Positions 15,497 through 23,596 of a DNA stretch of 64,000 nucleotides are shown here, one piece after another. The DNA lies in the NCBI GenBank assembly GCA_965214795.1, contig OZ243976.1, positions 2,170,001 to 2,234,000 on the forward strand. Direction: 5' to 3'. The notes under the pieces are model-generated. The model was not told the DNA's origin. It saw nothing but the letters and a program-made list of their open reading frames with translations, and did no database searches. Position numbers and translations under genes: made by a program. The stretch's first letter is position 1; the number at the start of each line of letters is the position of its first letter. Origin of the DNA: JAJDXW01 sp965214795. GTDB taxonomy: Bacteria > Pseudomonadota > Gammaproteobacteria > HK1.

Positions 15497-16477
15497 ATGG
15501 CATTTACCGCCCCGATCGACAACTTCCGGTTTCCGGCGTCCAGCCGGGACGCCTTTGCCGGCAAGCGGGTGCTCATCACCGGATCGGGACGCGACGGCGG
15601 CATCGGACAGGCGTTCGCCCTCGCCGCCGCGATGAACGGCGCCGCGGCGGTGGGGGTCCACTTCCACCGCAGCTACCGGGACGGCTTCGACCTCGTCGCG
15701 AAGCTGCGCGAGCGCGGGGTCAAGGCGTTCGCCCTCCAGGCCGACGTCACCAACATGCGCGACCTCTGGGCTTCGCGGGGCTACGTCGTCGATCAGATGG
15801 ACGGAGGCGGGCCGGACCTCGTCATCTGCAACTCCGGGTTGACCGAGAAGGGATACCGATTCGGGCGCGCCCTGCCGGAGCGCGAGGAGGAAAGCCGGGC
15901 GGAGCGCCGGGCGCGGGTGCGGCAGAGCTTCATCGACCACCTCGAGGAGTCGAGGACCGTCGTCGACACGAAGGTCGACGGCTTCGTCGCCATGACCCAC
16001 CTGTGGGCCGGCGAGGCGGTCTACCACAATCGCCCGCTGACGCTGGTCTACGTCTCCTCCCGCCAGGCCATCGATCCCGGGGTCGCGGTCCCCGGCTACG
16101 TCATCGCCAACTGGGCGATCCTGTCGCTTCCCCGGGTGCTGAAGGTCAATCTCGGCCGGTCGGCGGAGCTCGTCGACGCCTGCTGCCTCATGCTCCCGTT
16201 CGTGCGCACCGGGATGACCGAGGAGTACGCCGACAACCCGAAGGTGTTCGGGCGGTGGCAGCCGCGGATGCTCGAGCCCTTCGAAGCGGCGCGCGCCGTC
16301 ACGGATCTGCTGGCCCGGCCGAGGCGGGAGCTCGACCTCGGGAGCTTCGAGCTGCTCGTGGAAGGCGAGCCGGAGTCGGCGAGGCTCACGTGGTCTCGGG
16401 TCCACCTGGACGTCCGCGAAGAGGCGCTCGACTGGAGCGTGGCGAACCCTCTGGTCTACCCGTCTGTTGTTTCCTGA
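15497..16477 (+). CDS. Short-chain dehydrogenase/reductase family protein with altered active site
   Basis: The 326-residue protein has a Rossmann nucleotide-binding start (VLITGSGRDGGIGQAFALAA), NAG-like LVICNSGLTEKGYRF, and LVYVSSRQAID upstream of the Tyr motif. The Tyr motif reads YVIAN instead of YxxxK, so the usual catalytic Lys is Asn. The long segment after the Rossmann core suggests an enoyl-reductase-like or divergent SDR. The start is preceded by GAGAGAGGAGGCG. The last codons and stop lie inside a 41-bp repeat (16466-16506), so the original C-terminus may have changed. Confidence 0.75.
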   Translation: MAFTAPIDNFRFPASSRDAFAGKRVLITGSGRDGGIGQAFALAAAMNGAAAVGVHFHRSYRDGFDLVAKLRERGVKAFALQADVTNMRDLWASRGYVVDQMDGGGPDLVICNSGLTEKGYRFGRALPEREEESRAERRARVRQSFIDHLEESRTVVDTKVDGFVAMTHLWAGEAVYHNRPLTLVYVSSRQAIDPGVAVPGYVIANWAILSLPRVLKVNLGRSAELVDACCLMLPFVRTGMTEEYADNPKVFGRWQPRMLEPFEAARAVTDLLARPRRELDLGSFELLVEGEPESARLTWSRVHLDVREEALDWSVANPLVYPSVVS

Positions 16478-16506
16478 ATTCTCCCGTGGGATCCCCACGA
16501 GAATTG
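16466..16506. repeat. 41-bp imperfectly palindromic repeat, copy 2
   Basis: Inverted match to 2021-2061, 40 of 41 bases identical. It supplies the last codons and stop of the SDR gene. Confidence 0.75.
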
Positions 16507-16721
16507 GCCGCTCCGTACCGATAAATTCCTCACGAAATTACGTGCGACGCAACACCGTCCCCTCCGGCCCCCTCCGGGCCCCGGGGCCGTTCATGCTGTG
16601 GGTCGGGGTAGATCGGGTTAGCCCGCAACGCGGTTGCCATGGTCGGAACGGGCCAACCCCTCGGGTCGATGCTCGCAATCCTTGCCGCGGCGGCGAAGCA
16701 CGGAAACCACCTGAAGCAGGG

Positions 16722-16930
16722 TCATCCCGCGCTACGGTTCCGGATGGAAACGAGGGGTCGGGATGGCGCTCGCCACGCGCGATCGGGTCGATCGGCTGCA
16801 TCCACACGGCCCGCAGGACAACACGGCCCGCAGGACACCCCGATGGCACGAATGAGGGCGCTCCTCCCAACCCGGTGCGGATGATCGGCCAGCGTGGGCC
16901 AGCGTGGGCCAGCGTGGGATAGTCCTGCCA
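16722..16930. repeat. Dispersed intergenic repeat, copy A, with internal expansions
   Basis: It matches 38841-39011 over its whole length (for example GGTTCCGGATGGAAACGAGG and CCCGGTGCGGATGATCGGCC). Copy A carries two expansions absent from copy B: a 17-bp unit repeated at 16804-16837, and CCAGCGTGGG three times at 16889-16918. I see no coding frame. The rest of 16507-17028 shows no gene either. Confidence 0.75.
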
Positions 16931-17028
16931 CCTGAAGTCACCGGGGACTGGTCATCCTGCTTTACAGCCTCTGGCCGTTGCGGGAGGCGGCGCACCAAGC
17001 GGCCGGACCGGGCGGGGGCCCGCCGCCA

Positions 17029-17745
17029 TCAGTCGCCTCGTTGCCGCTCGATCGCGTCGAGGCGCCGCTGGATGGCGAGGAGCTGCGCCCGCAGCGCCCG
17101 GAGGTCGTTCTCCGGGGCTGCCCCGGCGGCGGGCTCGGCGCTTCGCTCCTCCACGCCCGGAGGCTCGGGGTCCCGGCCTCCGGAATGGGAGGGGGGCCGG
17201 GACCGGGGCTGCGACGGGGACGGTGCTTGGGTCGGGGCCGACGACGAGGACGGGGCGGCCGGATCCGGGCTCCCCCCTCCGACCGGCTGGAACAGGCGTG
17301 TCAGGTGCTCCGAGTTGCGCTCGCCGAGCTCGCGGAAGGTCGAGAGCGCGCCGACCGGATCGAAGGGGTTCGAGAGCTGCCGGATGAGGTCGCGCTGGTT
17401 CGCCGCGAACAGCTCCATGCTGCTCTCGAGGTAGGCGGACAAGTGGTCGCCGAGCCCCTCGTGGTAGAAGTGCAGCAGCCGGCGCAGATAGCCGAGCGGC
17501 AGCAGGTGGTTCCCCTTGCCCGCTTCCTCGGCCACGATCTGGGCGAGGACCCACGTGGTGATGTCGCGCTCCGTCTTCGCCTCGCGCACCACGAAGTCCT
17601 CGCCGCGTCGGATCAGCTCGTGCAGGTCGGCGAGGGTCACGAACCGCCCGTTCGCGGTGTTGTAGAGCCGCCGGTTCGCGTACTTGCGGATGACGGCGGC
17701 ACGGGCGGGTCCGGCGGCGCCGGACACGGCGGACTCCCGGCTCAC
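17029..17745 (-). CDS. phaR: Polyhydroxyalkanoate synthesis repressor PhaR
   Basis: The 238-residue product has the PhaR DNA-binding N-terminus (VIRKYANRRLYNTANGRFVT; LADLHELIRRGEDFVV) and the adjoining PHA-accumulation domain (LLPLGYLRRLLHFYHEGLGD; SSMELFAANQRDLI). A low-complexity Pro/Ser middle precedes a short C-terminal helix. The family binds PHA granules and TGC-rich operators, releasing phasin expression when polymer forms. It is divergent from the phasin gene. Both promoter regions contain matching ATTTTGCA(C/T)TGCA sites. Confidence 0.92.
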   Translation of the reverse strand: MSRESAVSGAAGPARAAVIRKYANRRLYNTANGRFVTLADLHELIRRGEDFVVREAKTERDITTWVLAQIVAEEAGKGNHLLPLGYLRRLLHFYHEGLGDHLSAYLESSMELFAANQRDLIRQLSNPFDPVGALSTFRELGERNSEHLTRLFQPVGGGSPDPAAPSSSSAPTQAPSPSQPRSRPPSHSGGRDPEPPGVEERSAEPAAGAAPENDLRALRAQLLAIQRRLDAIERQRGD

Positions 17746-17803
17746 GGGCAGCCTCCGGGGACGGACGGCAGGAGGACCATGCGCGAGTTGTAGCCGATTC
17801 GGC

Positions 17804-17818
17804 TATGCAATGCAAAAT
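17804..17818. promoter_or_regulatory. Putative PhaR operator near phaR
   Basis: On the minus strand it reads ATTTTGCATTGCATA, sharing ATTTTGCAxTGCA with the site in front of the phasin gene. It lies 59 bases upstream of the PhaR start, as expected for autoregulation. Confidence 0.6.
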
Positions 17819-17957
17819 CTCGCGGTTGGCGGCCTCCCCTGATCGGTGTGAATCGTTCGCCCGGCCTGCCGATAGGTGCGAATCGTCGCGATAATGTTGA
17901 CGCAGAGGACGAACCTTCCTTCCTCCCTGGCACTCGCAAGATCGTTGCGCCAAGGGG

Positions 17958-18000
17958 TTGACAGGAGGAATTCCGACTCTATTATTTTGCACTGCAAAAT
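17958..18000 (+). promoter_or_regulatory. Sigma-70 promoter with overlapping PhaR-type operator for the phasin gene
   Basis: TTGACA (17958-17963) and ATTATT (17981-17986) are spaced by 17 bases. A perfect inverted repeat, ATTTTGC-ACT-GCAAAAT (17984-18000), overlaps the -10 box and start site. A repressor bound there would block transcription. The pairing with a similar site before phaR supports PhaR as the ligand. Confidence 0.7.
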
Positions 18001-18063
18001 CGAACCGCCCGCGGCCCCAGGCACGTGGGCGACACGGCGCATATCGGACGAGGAGAATCGAAC

Positions 18064-18594
18064 ATGAACGCGAACGCGAAGACCGGAGCGGCGCAGTCGG
18101 CCTACGGCACGGTCGATCCGGAGGTGCTGGAGAGCGTGGCGGCGCTCGGCCGGGACGCCTTCGAGAAGACGATGCGGATGACGGCGGAAGCCACCGTCCG
18201 CGCCTGCCGCGGGGCCGCGGCGGCCGGCACCGCGCAGATCGAGGCGGCGCAGGCCCTGCGCGAGAAGATGGGCGGCGGCGGCAGCGCGAACGTCTCCGGG
18301 CTGTCCGCGCTCTCCGCGTCTTCCGAGGCGGCCATCGCCGGCCTGGAGACCTGTATGGAGAAGGCGATCGACTGGACGCGCGCCGCGACGGACGCGGGAA
18401 TCGAGACCGCCGGCCGAACCATGGCGGCCCGGACCCTGGACGAGTGGGTCACCGTGCAGATCGACGCATCCAACCGTATGATGAACCTCGGTCTCGCGCA
18501 GTCTGCGGAGCTTGCCCGCATCGTCACCGACACCTCCGCCCGGTGCGCGGACCCGCTCAAGGCGCGGGCCGATGCCGCCGGGCAGGCGTCGTAA
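18064..18594 (+). CDS. phaP: Phasin family protein (PHA granule-associated)
   Basis: ATG 18064 follows GAGGAG and gives 176 residues. It is an Ala-rich, almost wholly helical protein (LESVAALGRDAFEKTMRMTA; MMNLGLAQSAELARIV), typical of the phasin_2 family. Phasins coat PHA granules and set their number and size. The gene lies between divergent phaR and downstream phaC, behind the operator-bearing promoter at 17958. Confidence 0.85.
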   Translation: MNANAKTGAAQSAYGTVDPEVLESVAALGRDAFEKTMRMTAEATVRACRGAAAAGTAQIEAAQALREKMGGGGSANVSGLSALSASSEAAIAGLETCMEKAIDWTRAATDAGIETAGRTMAARTLDEWVTVQIDASNRMMNLGLAQSAELARIVTDTSARCADPLKARADAAGQAS

Positions 18595-18625
18595 CGGACC
18601 ACGGGGGTCCGCCCGGCGTGCCACC

Positions 18626-18656
18626 GCTCCGCGATTCTGCGACCGGGTCGCGGAGC
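18626..18656 (+). terminator. Stem-loop after the phasin gene
   Basis: GCTCCGCGA / TCGCGGAGC form a 9-bp stem with a 13-base loop, 32 bases after the stop. There is no T-run, so it may be an mRNA-stabilising or rho-assisted hairpin instead. Confidence 0.4.
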
Positions 18657-19041
18657 GCGGGGAGGCGGCGCCCGGTCGAACCGTGACCGCTCCGTCCACG
18701 TCGGGTGCGCGGGTCCGCCCTACGGATGGAGGATGGGGCTGATCCCCGCGGCTCGACGAACCGGAAGGCCCTGTGGAACCTGCGCCACCCGGTGCGATGT
18801 CGGGATGCGCCCGCGGCCAACCCGACTTGGCAGAGGGCTGCCGGATTCGGGCGGGTCGAATGAGCGAAGCGCAATCCGACCCCAGGGAGCCGTTGCGATG
18901 GCGGTCAGGTCGTGGCTACCGGTCCCTGAAGGCTCTCCCACGGGAAGGTTCGCCCGGTCTCGGGGTTGCCGCGGGCGCTCGCCTCGGGCACCGTAGCCGG
19001 GCTGGGTTGCACTGTTGTCGCGCCGGAAGGAGGGCACAGGC
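18657..19041. other. Phasin-phaC intergenic region with REP-like palindrome
   Basis: No gene is seen. A REP-like segment at 18854-18881 (GGTCGAATGAGCG...CAATCCGACC) resembles the GGTCGGATT...AATCCGACC palindromes near 8427 and 61812. GGAAGGAGGG at 19025-19034 is the ribosome binding site for phaC. Confidence 0.45.
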
Positions 19042-20901
19042 ATGTCGAGCGTATCCGACAAGGGACCCGCGGATCGGCCCGCCCAGCCGGGGCCGGGTGA
19101 TGCCGCTTCCGTCAAGGCCGGCCCGCCCGATGGGGAGGGGCCGGCCACGGGCAAAGGCGCGGACGAGTTCGCGGACCGGCTCCAGCGGATGATGGCGGAC
19201 CTTGCCGGGACCTGGGCGAGCGGGGCGGGCAGCGCCGCCGGGGCGGCGGTGGATGCGATGGGCGATCTCGCGGGCAAGGTCCGCTTCGACCCGGCGCGGA
19301 TGGTCGACACCCAGATGCAGCTCCTGCAGGACTACCAGCGGCTCTGGATGGGCACCACGGCACGGCTGATTCACCAGGCGCCGCCGGCTGCGCCCGTCGT
19401 CGAGCCCGCACCGGAGGACGCGCGGTTCCGCGACCCCGAGTGGAGCGAGAACCCGGTATTCGACTACATCAAGCAGGCGTACCTGCTCAACGCCGCCTGG
19501 GCGAAGCGCATGGTGGAGAGCATTGACGGGCTCGACGAGGACACCGCCCGGAAGGTGGACTTCTTCAGCCGCCAGATCGTCGATGCGATGGCCCCCACCA
19601 ACTTCGCGCTCACCAACCCGGTCGTGCTCCGCGAGACGGCGGAGCGCCGCGGGGAGAACCTCCGCGAGGGATACGAGAACCTCGCCGCCGTCCTCGCCAA
19701 GGGCCGGGGGCCACTCGCCGTCGAACACGTCCCGCCGGACGCGTTCCGGATCGGCACCGACATCGCGGTCACCCCGGGCGAGGTGGTCTTCCAGAACGAG
19801 CTCCTGCAGCTCATCCAGTACGCGCCCGCAACGGAGACCGTCTACACGCGGCCCGTGCTGATCGTGCCGCCCTGGATCAACAAGTACTACATCCTCGACC
19901 TTCGCCCCCGGAACTCGTTCGTCGCCTGGTGCGTCGCGCAGGGGTACACCGTGTTCATGGTGTCGTGGGTGAATCCGGACGGCCGCCATCGCGACCGGGG
20001 CTTCGACGACTATCTTCGCGACGGGATCTTCGCCGCCCTCGACGCGGTCGAGCGGGCGACGGGGGAACCGGAAGTCACCGCCATCGGCTACTGTATCGGC
20101 GGAACGTTGCTCGCGATGGCCCTCGCCTGGATGGGCGCGCGGGGCGATTCCCGGATCCGGGCCGCCACCTTCTTCGCTGCGCAGGTCGATTTCGCGGACG
20201 GCGGCGAGCTTCGCGTGTTCACCGACCCGGCGACCCTCAAGCTCGTCGAGGGGGAGGTGGAGCGCCAGGGGTTTCTCGATGGCGCCTCCATGGCGGCCGC
20301 CTTCAACCTGCTGCGCTCGAACGATCTCGTGTGGCACTACGCGGTCGAGAGCTACCTGATGGGCAAGGCGCCCCGTGCCTTCGATCTCCTCTACTGGAAC
20401 GCCGACTCCACCCGCTTCCCCGCGCGCCTCTTCTTCGACTACCTGAGGGGGATGTACCAGGAGAACCGTCTCTCCACTCCCGGCGCGTTCAAGGTCCTCG
20501 GCCATCCCATCGATCTCGCGGACGTCCGCATCCCGGTATACCTGCAGGCGTCGCGCCAGGATCACATCGCGCCCGCGGTTTCCGTCTACAAGGCGATGAG
20601 CCTGTTCTCGGGCCCCCGGCGCTTCGTCCTCGCCGGATCCGGGCACATCGCGGGGGTGGTCAACCCGCCGGATCGGAACAAGTACCAGCATTGGATCAAC
20701 CCCGGGCGCCGGCGGCTCCGGTCGTTCGACGAGTGGCTCGTGGGCGCGGAGGAGCATCCCGGCTCCTGGTGGCCCGACTGGCACCGCTGGATGTCCAGGC
20801 GTTCGGGACGCCGGGTGGCGGCGCGGGTGCCGGGAGAGGGCGGCCTCACGCCGATCGAGCCGGCGCCGGGCTCCTACGTCCGGGTGCGGTGCGACGCGTG
20901 A
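19042..20901 (+). CDS. phaC: Class I polyhydroxyalkanoate synthase
   Basis: Start set at ATG 19042 behind GGAAGGAGGG, giving 619 residues. The N-terminal PhaC domain is recognisable (WSENPVFDYIKQAYLLNAAW; NFALTNPVVLRETAERRGEN). The alpha/beta-hydrolase core has the lipase-like box GYCIGGTLLAMAL with nucleophile Cys351, PWINKYYILDLRPRNSFVAW, the Asp in QASRQDHIAP and the His in GSGHIAGVVNPP. It polymerises 3-hydroxyacyl-CoA on the granule surface. No phaA or phaB is in the window. Confidence 0.95.
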   Translation: MSSVSDKGPADRPAQPGPGDAASVKAGPPDGEGPATGKGADEFADRLQRMMADLAGTWASGAGSAAGAAVDAMGDLAGKVRFDPARMVDTQMQLLQDYQRLWMGTTARLIHQAPPAAPVVEPAPEDARFRDPEWSENPVFDYIKQAYLLNAAWAKRMVESIDGLDEDTARKVDFFSRQIVDAMAPTNFALTNPVVLRETAERRGENLREGYENLAAVLAKGRGPLAVEHVPPDAFRIGTDIAVTPGEVVFQNELLQLIQYAPATETVYTRPVLIVPPWINKYYILDLRPRNSFVAWCVAQGYTVFMVSWVNPDGRHRDRGFDDYLRDGIFAALDAVERATGEPEVTAIGYCIGGTLLAMALAWMGARGDSRIRAATFFAAQVDFADGGELRVFTDPATLKLVEGEVERQGFLDGASMAAAFNLLRSNDLVWHYAVESYLMGKAPRAFDLLYWNADSTRFPARLFFDYLRGMYQENRLSTPGAFKVLGHPIDLADVRIPVYLQASRQDHIAPAVSVYKAMSLFSGPRRFVLAGSGHIAGVVNPPDRNKYQHWINPGRRRLRSFDEWLVGAEEHPGSWWPDWHRWMSRRSGRRVAARVPGEGGLTPIEPAPGSYVRVRCDA

Positions 20902-21007
20902 CCCCCGCCGGGCGCGGCGTCGTCCCAGGTTCCGTCCCGGACGCTGGCCCCGATCCCGGACGCCGTCGGGCATCCCGCCGCGCCCGGCCCACAACGGGAG
21001 ACATCTC

Positions 21008-21265
21008 ATGAAGATCAAGATCGACATCGACTGCTCGCCGGAGGAGGCGCGGGCGTTCCTTGGGTGGCCCGACGTGGCGGACTTCCAGCGCGCCGCGATG
21101 GAGCAGATGCAGCAGCGCACCGCGGAGTACTTCGGCTCCCTGGAGCCGGACAAGCTCGCGAGGATGTTCATGCCGGCGGGCGCGGAAGCCTGGGACGCGA
21201 TGCAGCGGGCCTTCAGCCGCTTCGCATCCGGCGCGCCAGGGGGAGGCAAGCCCGACAACGAATGA
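21008..21265 (+). CDS. Small DUF6489-type protein
   Basis: The 85-residue protein opens MKIKIDIDCSPEEARAFLGW followed by LPDV-like PDVADFQRAAMEQMQQR and a MPAGAEAWDAMQRAF tail. This matches DUF6489, small helical proteins of proteobacteria often near PHA genes. The ribosome binding site ACGGGAG precedes the ATG. It follows phaC by 106 bases and may be a granule-associated accessory protein. Function unknown. Confidence 0.7.
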   Translation: MKIKIDIDCSPEEARAFLGWPDVADFQRAAMEQMQQRTAEYFGSLEPDKLARMFMPAGAEAWDAMQRAFSRFASGAPGGGKPDNE

Positions 21266-21576
21266 ATCGAGCCTCGCTCGGACCGGGGTGCCCGTCGGCC
21301 CCGGCGGGGGTGCCTTTGCACACCCCACGCACCGGCGGTGCATTGAGCGAGCCGACACCGGCATCCCGTCACCAGACGTTTTTCGTTACTTGAAAGTTAC
21401 TTGGATCGAATACGGTCGGCCGTTGCGATTCCCTGAGTGGGCCGCGTTGTCTGTCCCGAACCGCCGTTCTGTTCCCCTGGAACGGACGACGCCCGAGGGA
21501 ACAGACAACGGAGACACGGCCATGCCCATCCGAACGACCATCAACGAGCGCACGCTGCGCCGCACCTTGCCACAGC

Positions 21577-21665
21577 GGGGGAGAAGCGGCACCAGCTCGG
21601 TCGAGCACCTGCCGGTGAATGCGGGAGTTGCGACCTTGTTCAGATACGGTCGGAGGTTTGCATAG
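21577..21665 (-). pseudogene. HsdS fragment
   Basis: Minus-strand translation gives ANLRPYLNKVATPAFTGRCS and TELVPLLPR. This matches AKLRPYLNKVVAPEFAGRCS in the HsdS gene at 28205-29383. Only about 30 residues remain, with unrelated sequence on both sides. It suggests an earlier specificity-gene copy lost near the island's edge. Confidence 0.65.
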
Positions 21666-21679
21666 TCTCCGGTGGCTGT

Positions 21680-21990
21680 GCCGGACCCGTCAGCTCCACG
21701 AATAGCGCTTCGGGGGGGCTGCGTCCACCGCAGGCGCCGTGCCAAGCTTGCGCCGCCACACATCGAACGTACTGAGCGCCAAATCCCGGTACGGCGCAGA
21801 ACTTGCTTCGGGTCCGAACCGAGCGCTCGAACCGCTCGACCGGCTCTCGCCACTGCGCGGCGGTGCGCCGCGCGCGATGTCTCGTACCGCTTGCCTGCTT
21901 CATGATTCCGCTCGCCTCCGTGTCGGGAGGAATTACGAGTGAATCACACGGCTCACCCGATCGGAACAACGGTCTCTTTTGGCCGCTTAT
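21680..21990 (-). mobile_element. Decayed IS66-type fragment
   Basis: From ATG 21905 the minus strand reads TRHRARRTAAQWREPVERFE, close to the fragment at 771-1071, but with frameshifts in the helix-turn-helix region. Its end near 21990 reads ATAAGCGGCCAAAA, a worn version of GTAAGCGTCCAAAA at 771. The end lies 13 bases from the receiver-protein stop and so marks the left edge of the restriction island. The rest of 21266-21576 shows no gene. Confidence 0.65.
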
Positions 21991-22003
21991 TTCCAAAACA
22001 CAA

Positions 22004-23587
22004 TCATCCTTTTCTCGTCATTCTTCTGAGCCATTCAGATTCATTAACAGCTACTCGGTCCAGTGTCTTCGCAAAGTTCCGCGCAATCCGTTGGGCGTAT
22101 TCTGCCTTGAGTTCGCCCCGCCACCTGTATCGCGTGCCTCTGGTGTCCACGAAATCGAAACTGCTATCGGATTTCTCCTCGGTCGGAATTATCGAGTCCT
22201 TTCCTTCCGGTGGCTCGAAATGATGGAAAACCCAACCGGATGAGTCGAATTCGATGCTCAGCCGCTTGAATGTACGATCTATCTCGACCACAATCTGTTC
22301 CGTGTTTCCCTGTGGATCAACCAGCGGCAAGAAAAAGAACGAAGTCTTCCCTTTCAGCCTGACACAATCGCATCGAGGTCTCATGCAGATCAGGTGTTTT
22401 CCATCTCCAGTCTGGTGTTGTCCGTCTCCCGAGGGTAATTCCGTAACAACGGTTCCCAGCCACAGGATCGGTGGTGGTCTGTTGTATACCGTCCGAAAGC
22501 TCATGATCCAAGCCAACTGTTCGTCAAGATCTACGACATCACGGTTGGAGAAGCCGGTAGAAAGACCTTCAAAGGCGTTATTCTTCAGGACGCTTGCCGT
22601 CAATCCCTTGTTTGCCAACTCGATGGTCTCCTCCAGATCGCACTTCCGGCCTCCGAATATGAAGCTCCGAGTTTCACTGCCTCTACGTCGTATCCAGTTT
22701 TCGACAGCACTCGCGCTTGCGGGAGATGCCTCGGCAACAGCGTTGTCCATGAGACCGCGAAGTTCCTCTGCTACATGGTCGACAATCTGCCCTTCCGCAT
22801 CCTCCGGACTGGAAAGACATGCCCTGTGGGCAAGAAACGCGGGATCCAGATCGGCGTGGAACCGATCCAGAACCATATGCTCGCCCTCTCGCACCGCCGT
22901 CAACGAGGCGAGCGCGATCCCAGGAAGCAGGCCGCTTGCCATCGACGCGAAGTCGTCCACCAGTTTCGTCGGAAAAACCTCCTCCGAAACGCTCCTATGC
23001 CTCAAAACTTCCACCAGATTGACATTGGATTTTGCGTAAAAGACCAATCGCCCATGTCGATATGAAATTTCTGTTCGGGTCTCGTCTTTCTCCGGTTTAA
23101 ACCCGGCATTTGTCAGTTCCCCGGCAACAGTCGCACATATTTCCTGTAACAGGGCCTCGCCGGTATATATAGCCACAAGTCGAAGCGAGTTCCGATCTGC
23201 ATCATCAACCAACAACTCCCGAAGCAATTGCAGGGTGCATTCGGGCTCACGGTCTCGCAAAAGCCAATCCAGCACCACGATGTCGGCCTTCCTCATCGCT
23301 GGCATCGCCGATTCCCCGGGACCGACTACACCGCAGATGATGCCAAGCGCTGAAAAAGATTCCACGATGGAACCTGCGTTCAAGGCATGTAGAGCTCCGC
23401 GACTGATCCGGTCCCGATCGCCCTGGCTCGGTGGCGGCGCGTGCCGACCCGGCGTCACTACTTCCGCCTTTGGCCCATCGGTCCCATCCGATGCCATATA
23501 GGCCTCGTCGTCGACCACCACCGCCGTCCGGAGAAAACGCTGCGCGAAGTCGCGGCTGCGAATTCCTGATTCATCCGCCGAACCCAC
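22004..23587 (-). CDS. Response-receiver-domain protein of the restriction island
   Basis: The 527-residue protein has an N-terminal receiver-like domain (about 18-180). AVVVDDEA supplies the acidic pair Asp26/27, IVVLDWLL places Asp107 as phosphoacceptor, and AIYTGEA holds the switch Thr142. A roughly 40-residue insertion separates the first strand from the rest. The remaining 340 residues are alpha/beta with no domain I can name (HLICMRPRCDCVRLKGKTSF). It starts 9 bases after the kinase-like ATPase gene and is last in the island. By analogy with two-component systems it may be the output protein of that ATPase. Confidence 0.75.
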   Translation of the reverse strand: MGSADESGIRSRDFAQRFLRTAVVVDDEAYMASDGTDGPKAEVVTPGRHAPPPSQGDRDRISRGALHALNAGSIVESFSALGIICGVVGPGESAMPAMRKADIVVLDWLLRDREPECTLQLLRELLVDDADRNSLRLVAIYTGEALLQEICATVAGELTNAGFKPEKDETRTEISYRHGRLVFYAKSNVNLVEVLRHRSVSEEVFPTKLVDDFASMASGLLPGIALASLTAVREGEHMVLDRFHADLDPAFLAHRACLSSPEDAEGQIVDHVAEELRGLMDNAVAEASPASASAVENWIRRRGSETRSFIFGGRKCDLEETIELANKGLTASVLKNNAFEGLSTGFSNRDVVDLDEQLAWIMSFRTVYNRPPPILWLGTVVTELPSGDGQHQTGDGKHLICMRPRCDCVRLKGKTSFFFLPLVDPQGNTEQIVVEIDRTFKRLSIEFDSSGWVFHHFEPPEGKDSIIPTEEKSDSSFDFVDTRGTRYRWRGELKAEYAQRIARNFAKTLDRVAVNESEWLRRMTRKG

Positions 23588-23596
23588 CGTTTTCCC

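Noticed and set aside
16800..16920. Tandem units considered as a CRISPR array
   Set aside because: The units are 10 and 17 bases, directly adjacent and without unique spacers; no cas genes are present.
21523..21663. Small plus-strand frame MPIRTTINERTLRRTLPQ
   Set aside because: It is the reverse reading of an HsdS fragment, so it is not an independent gene.
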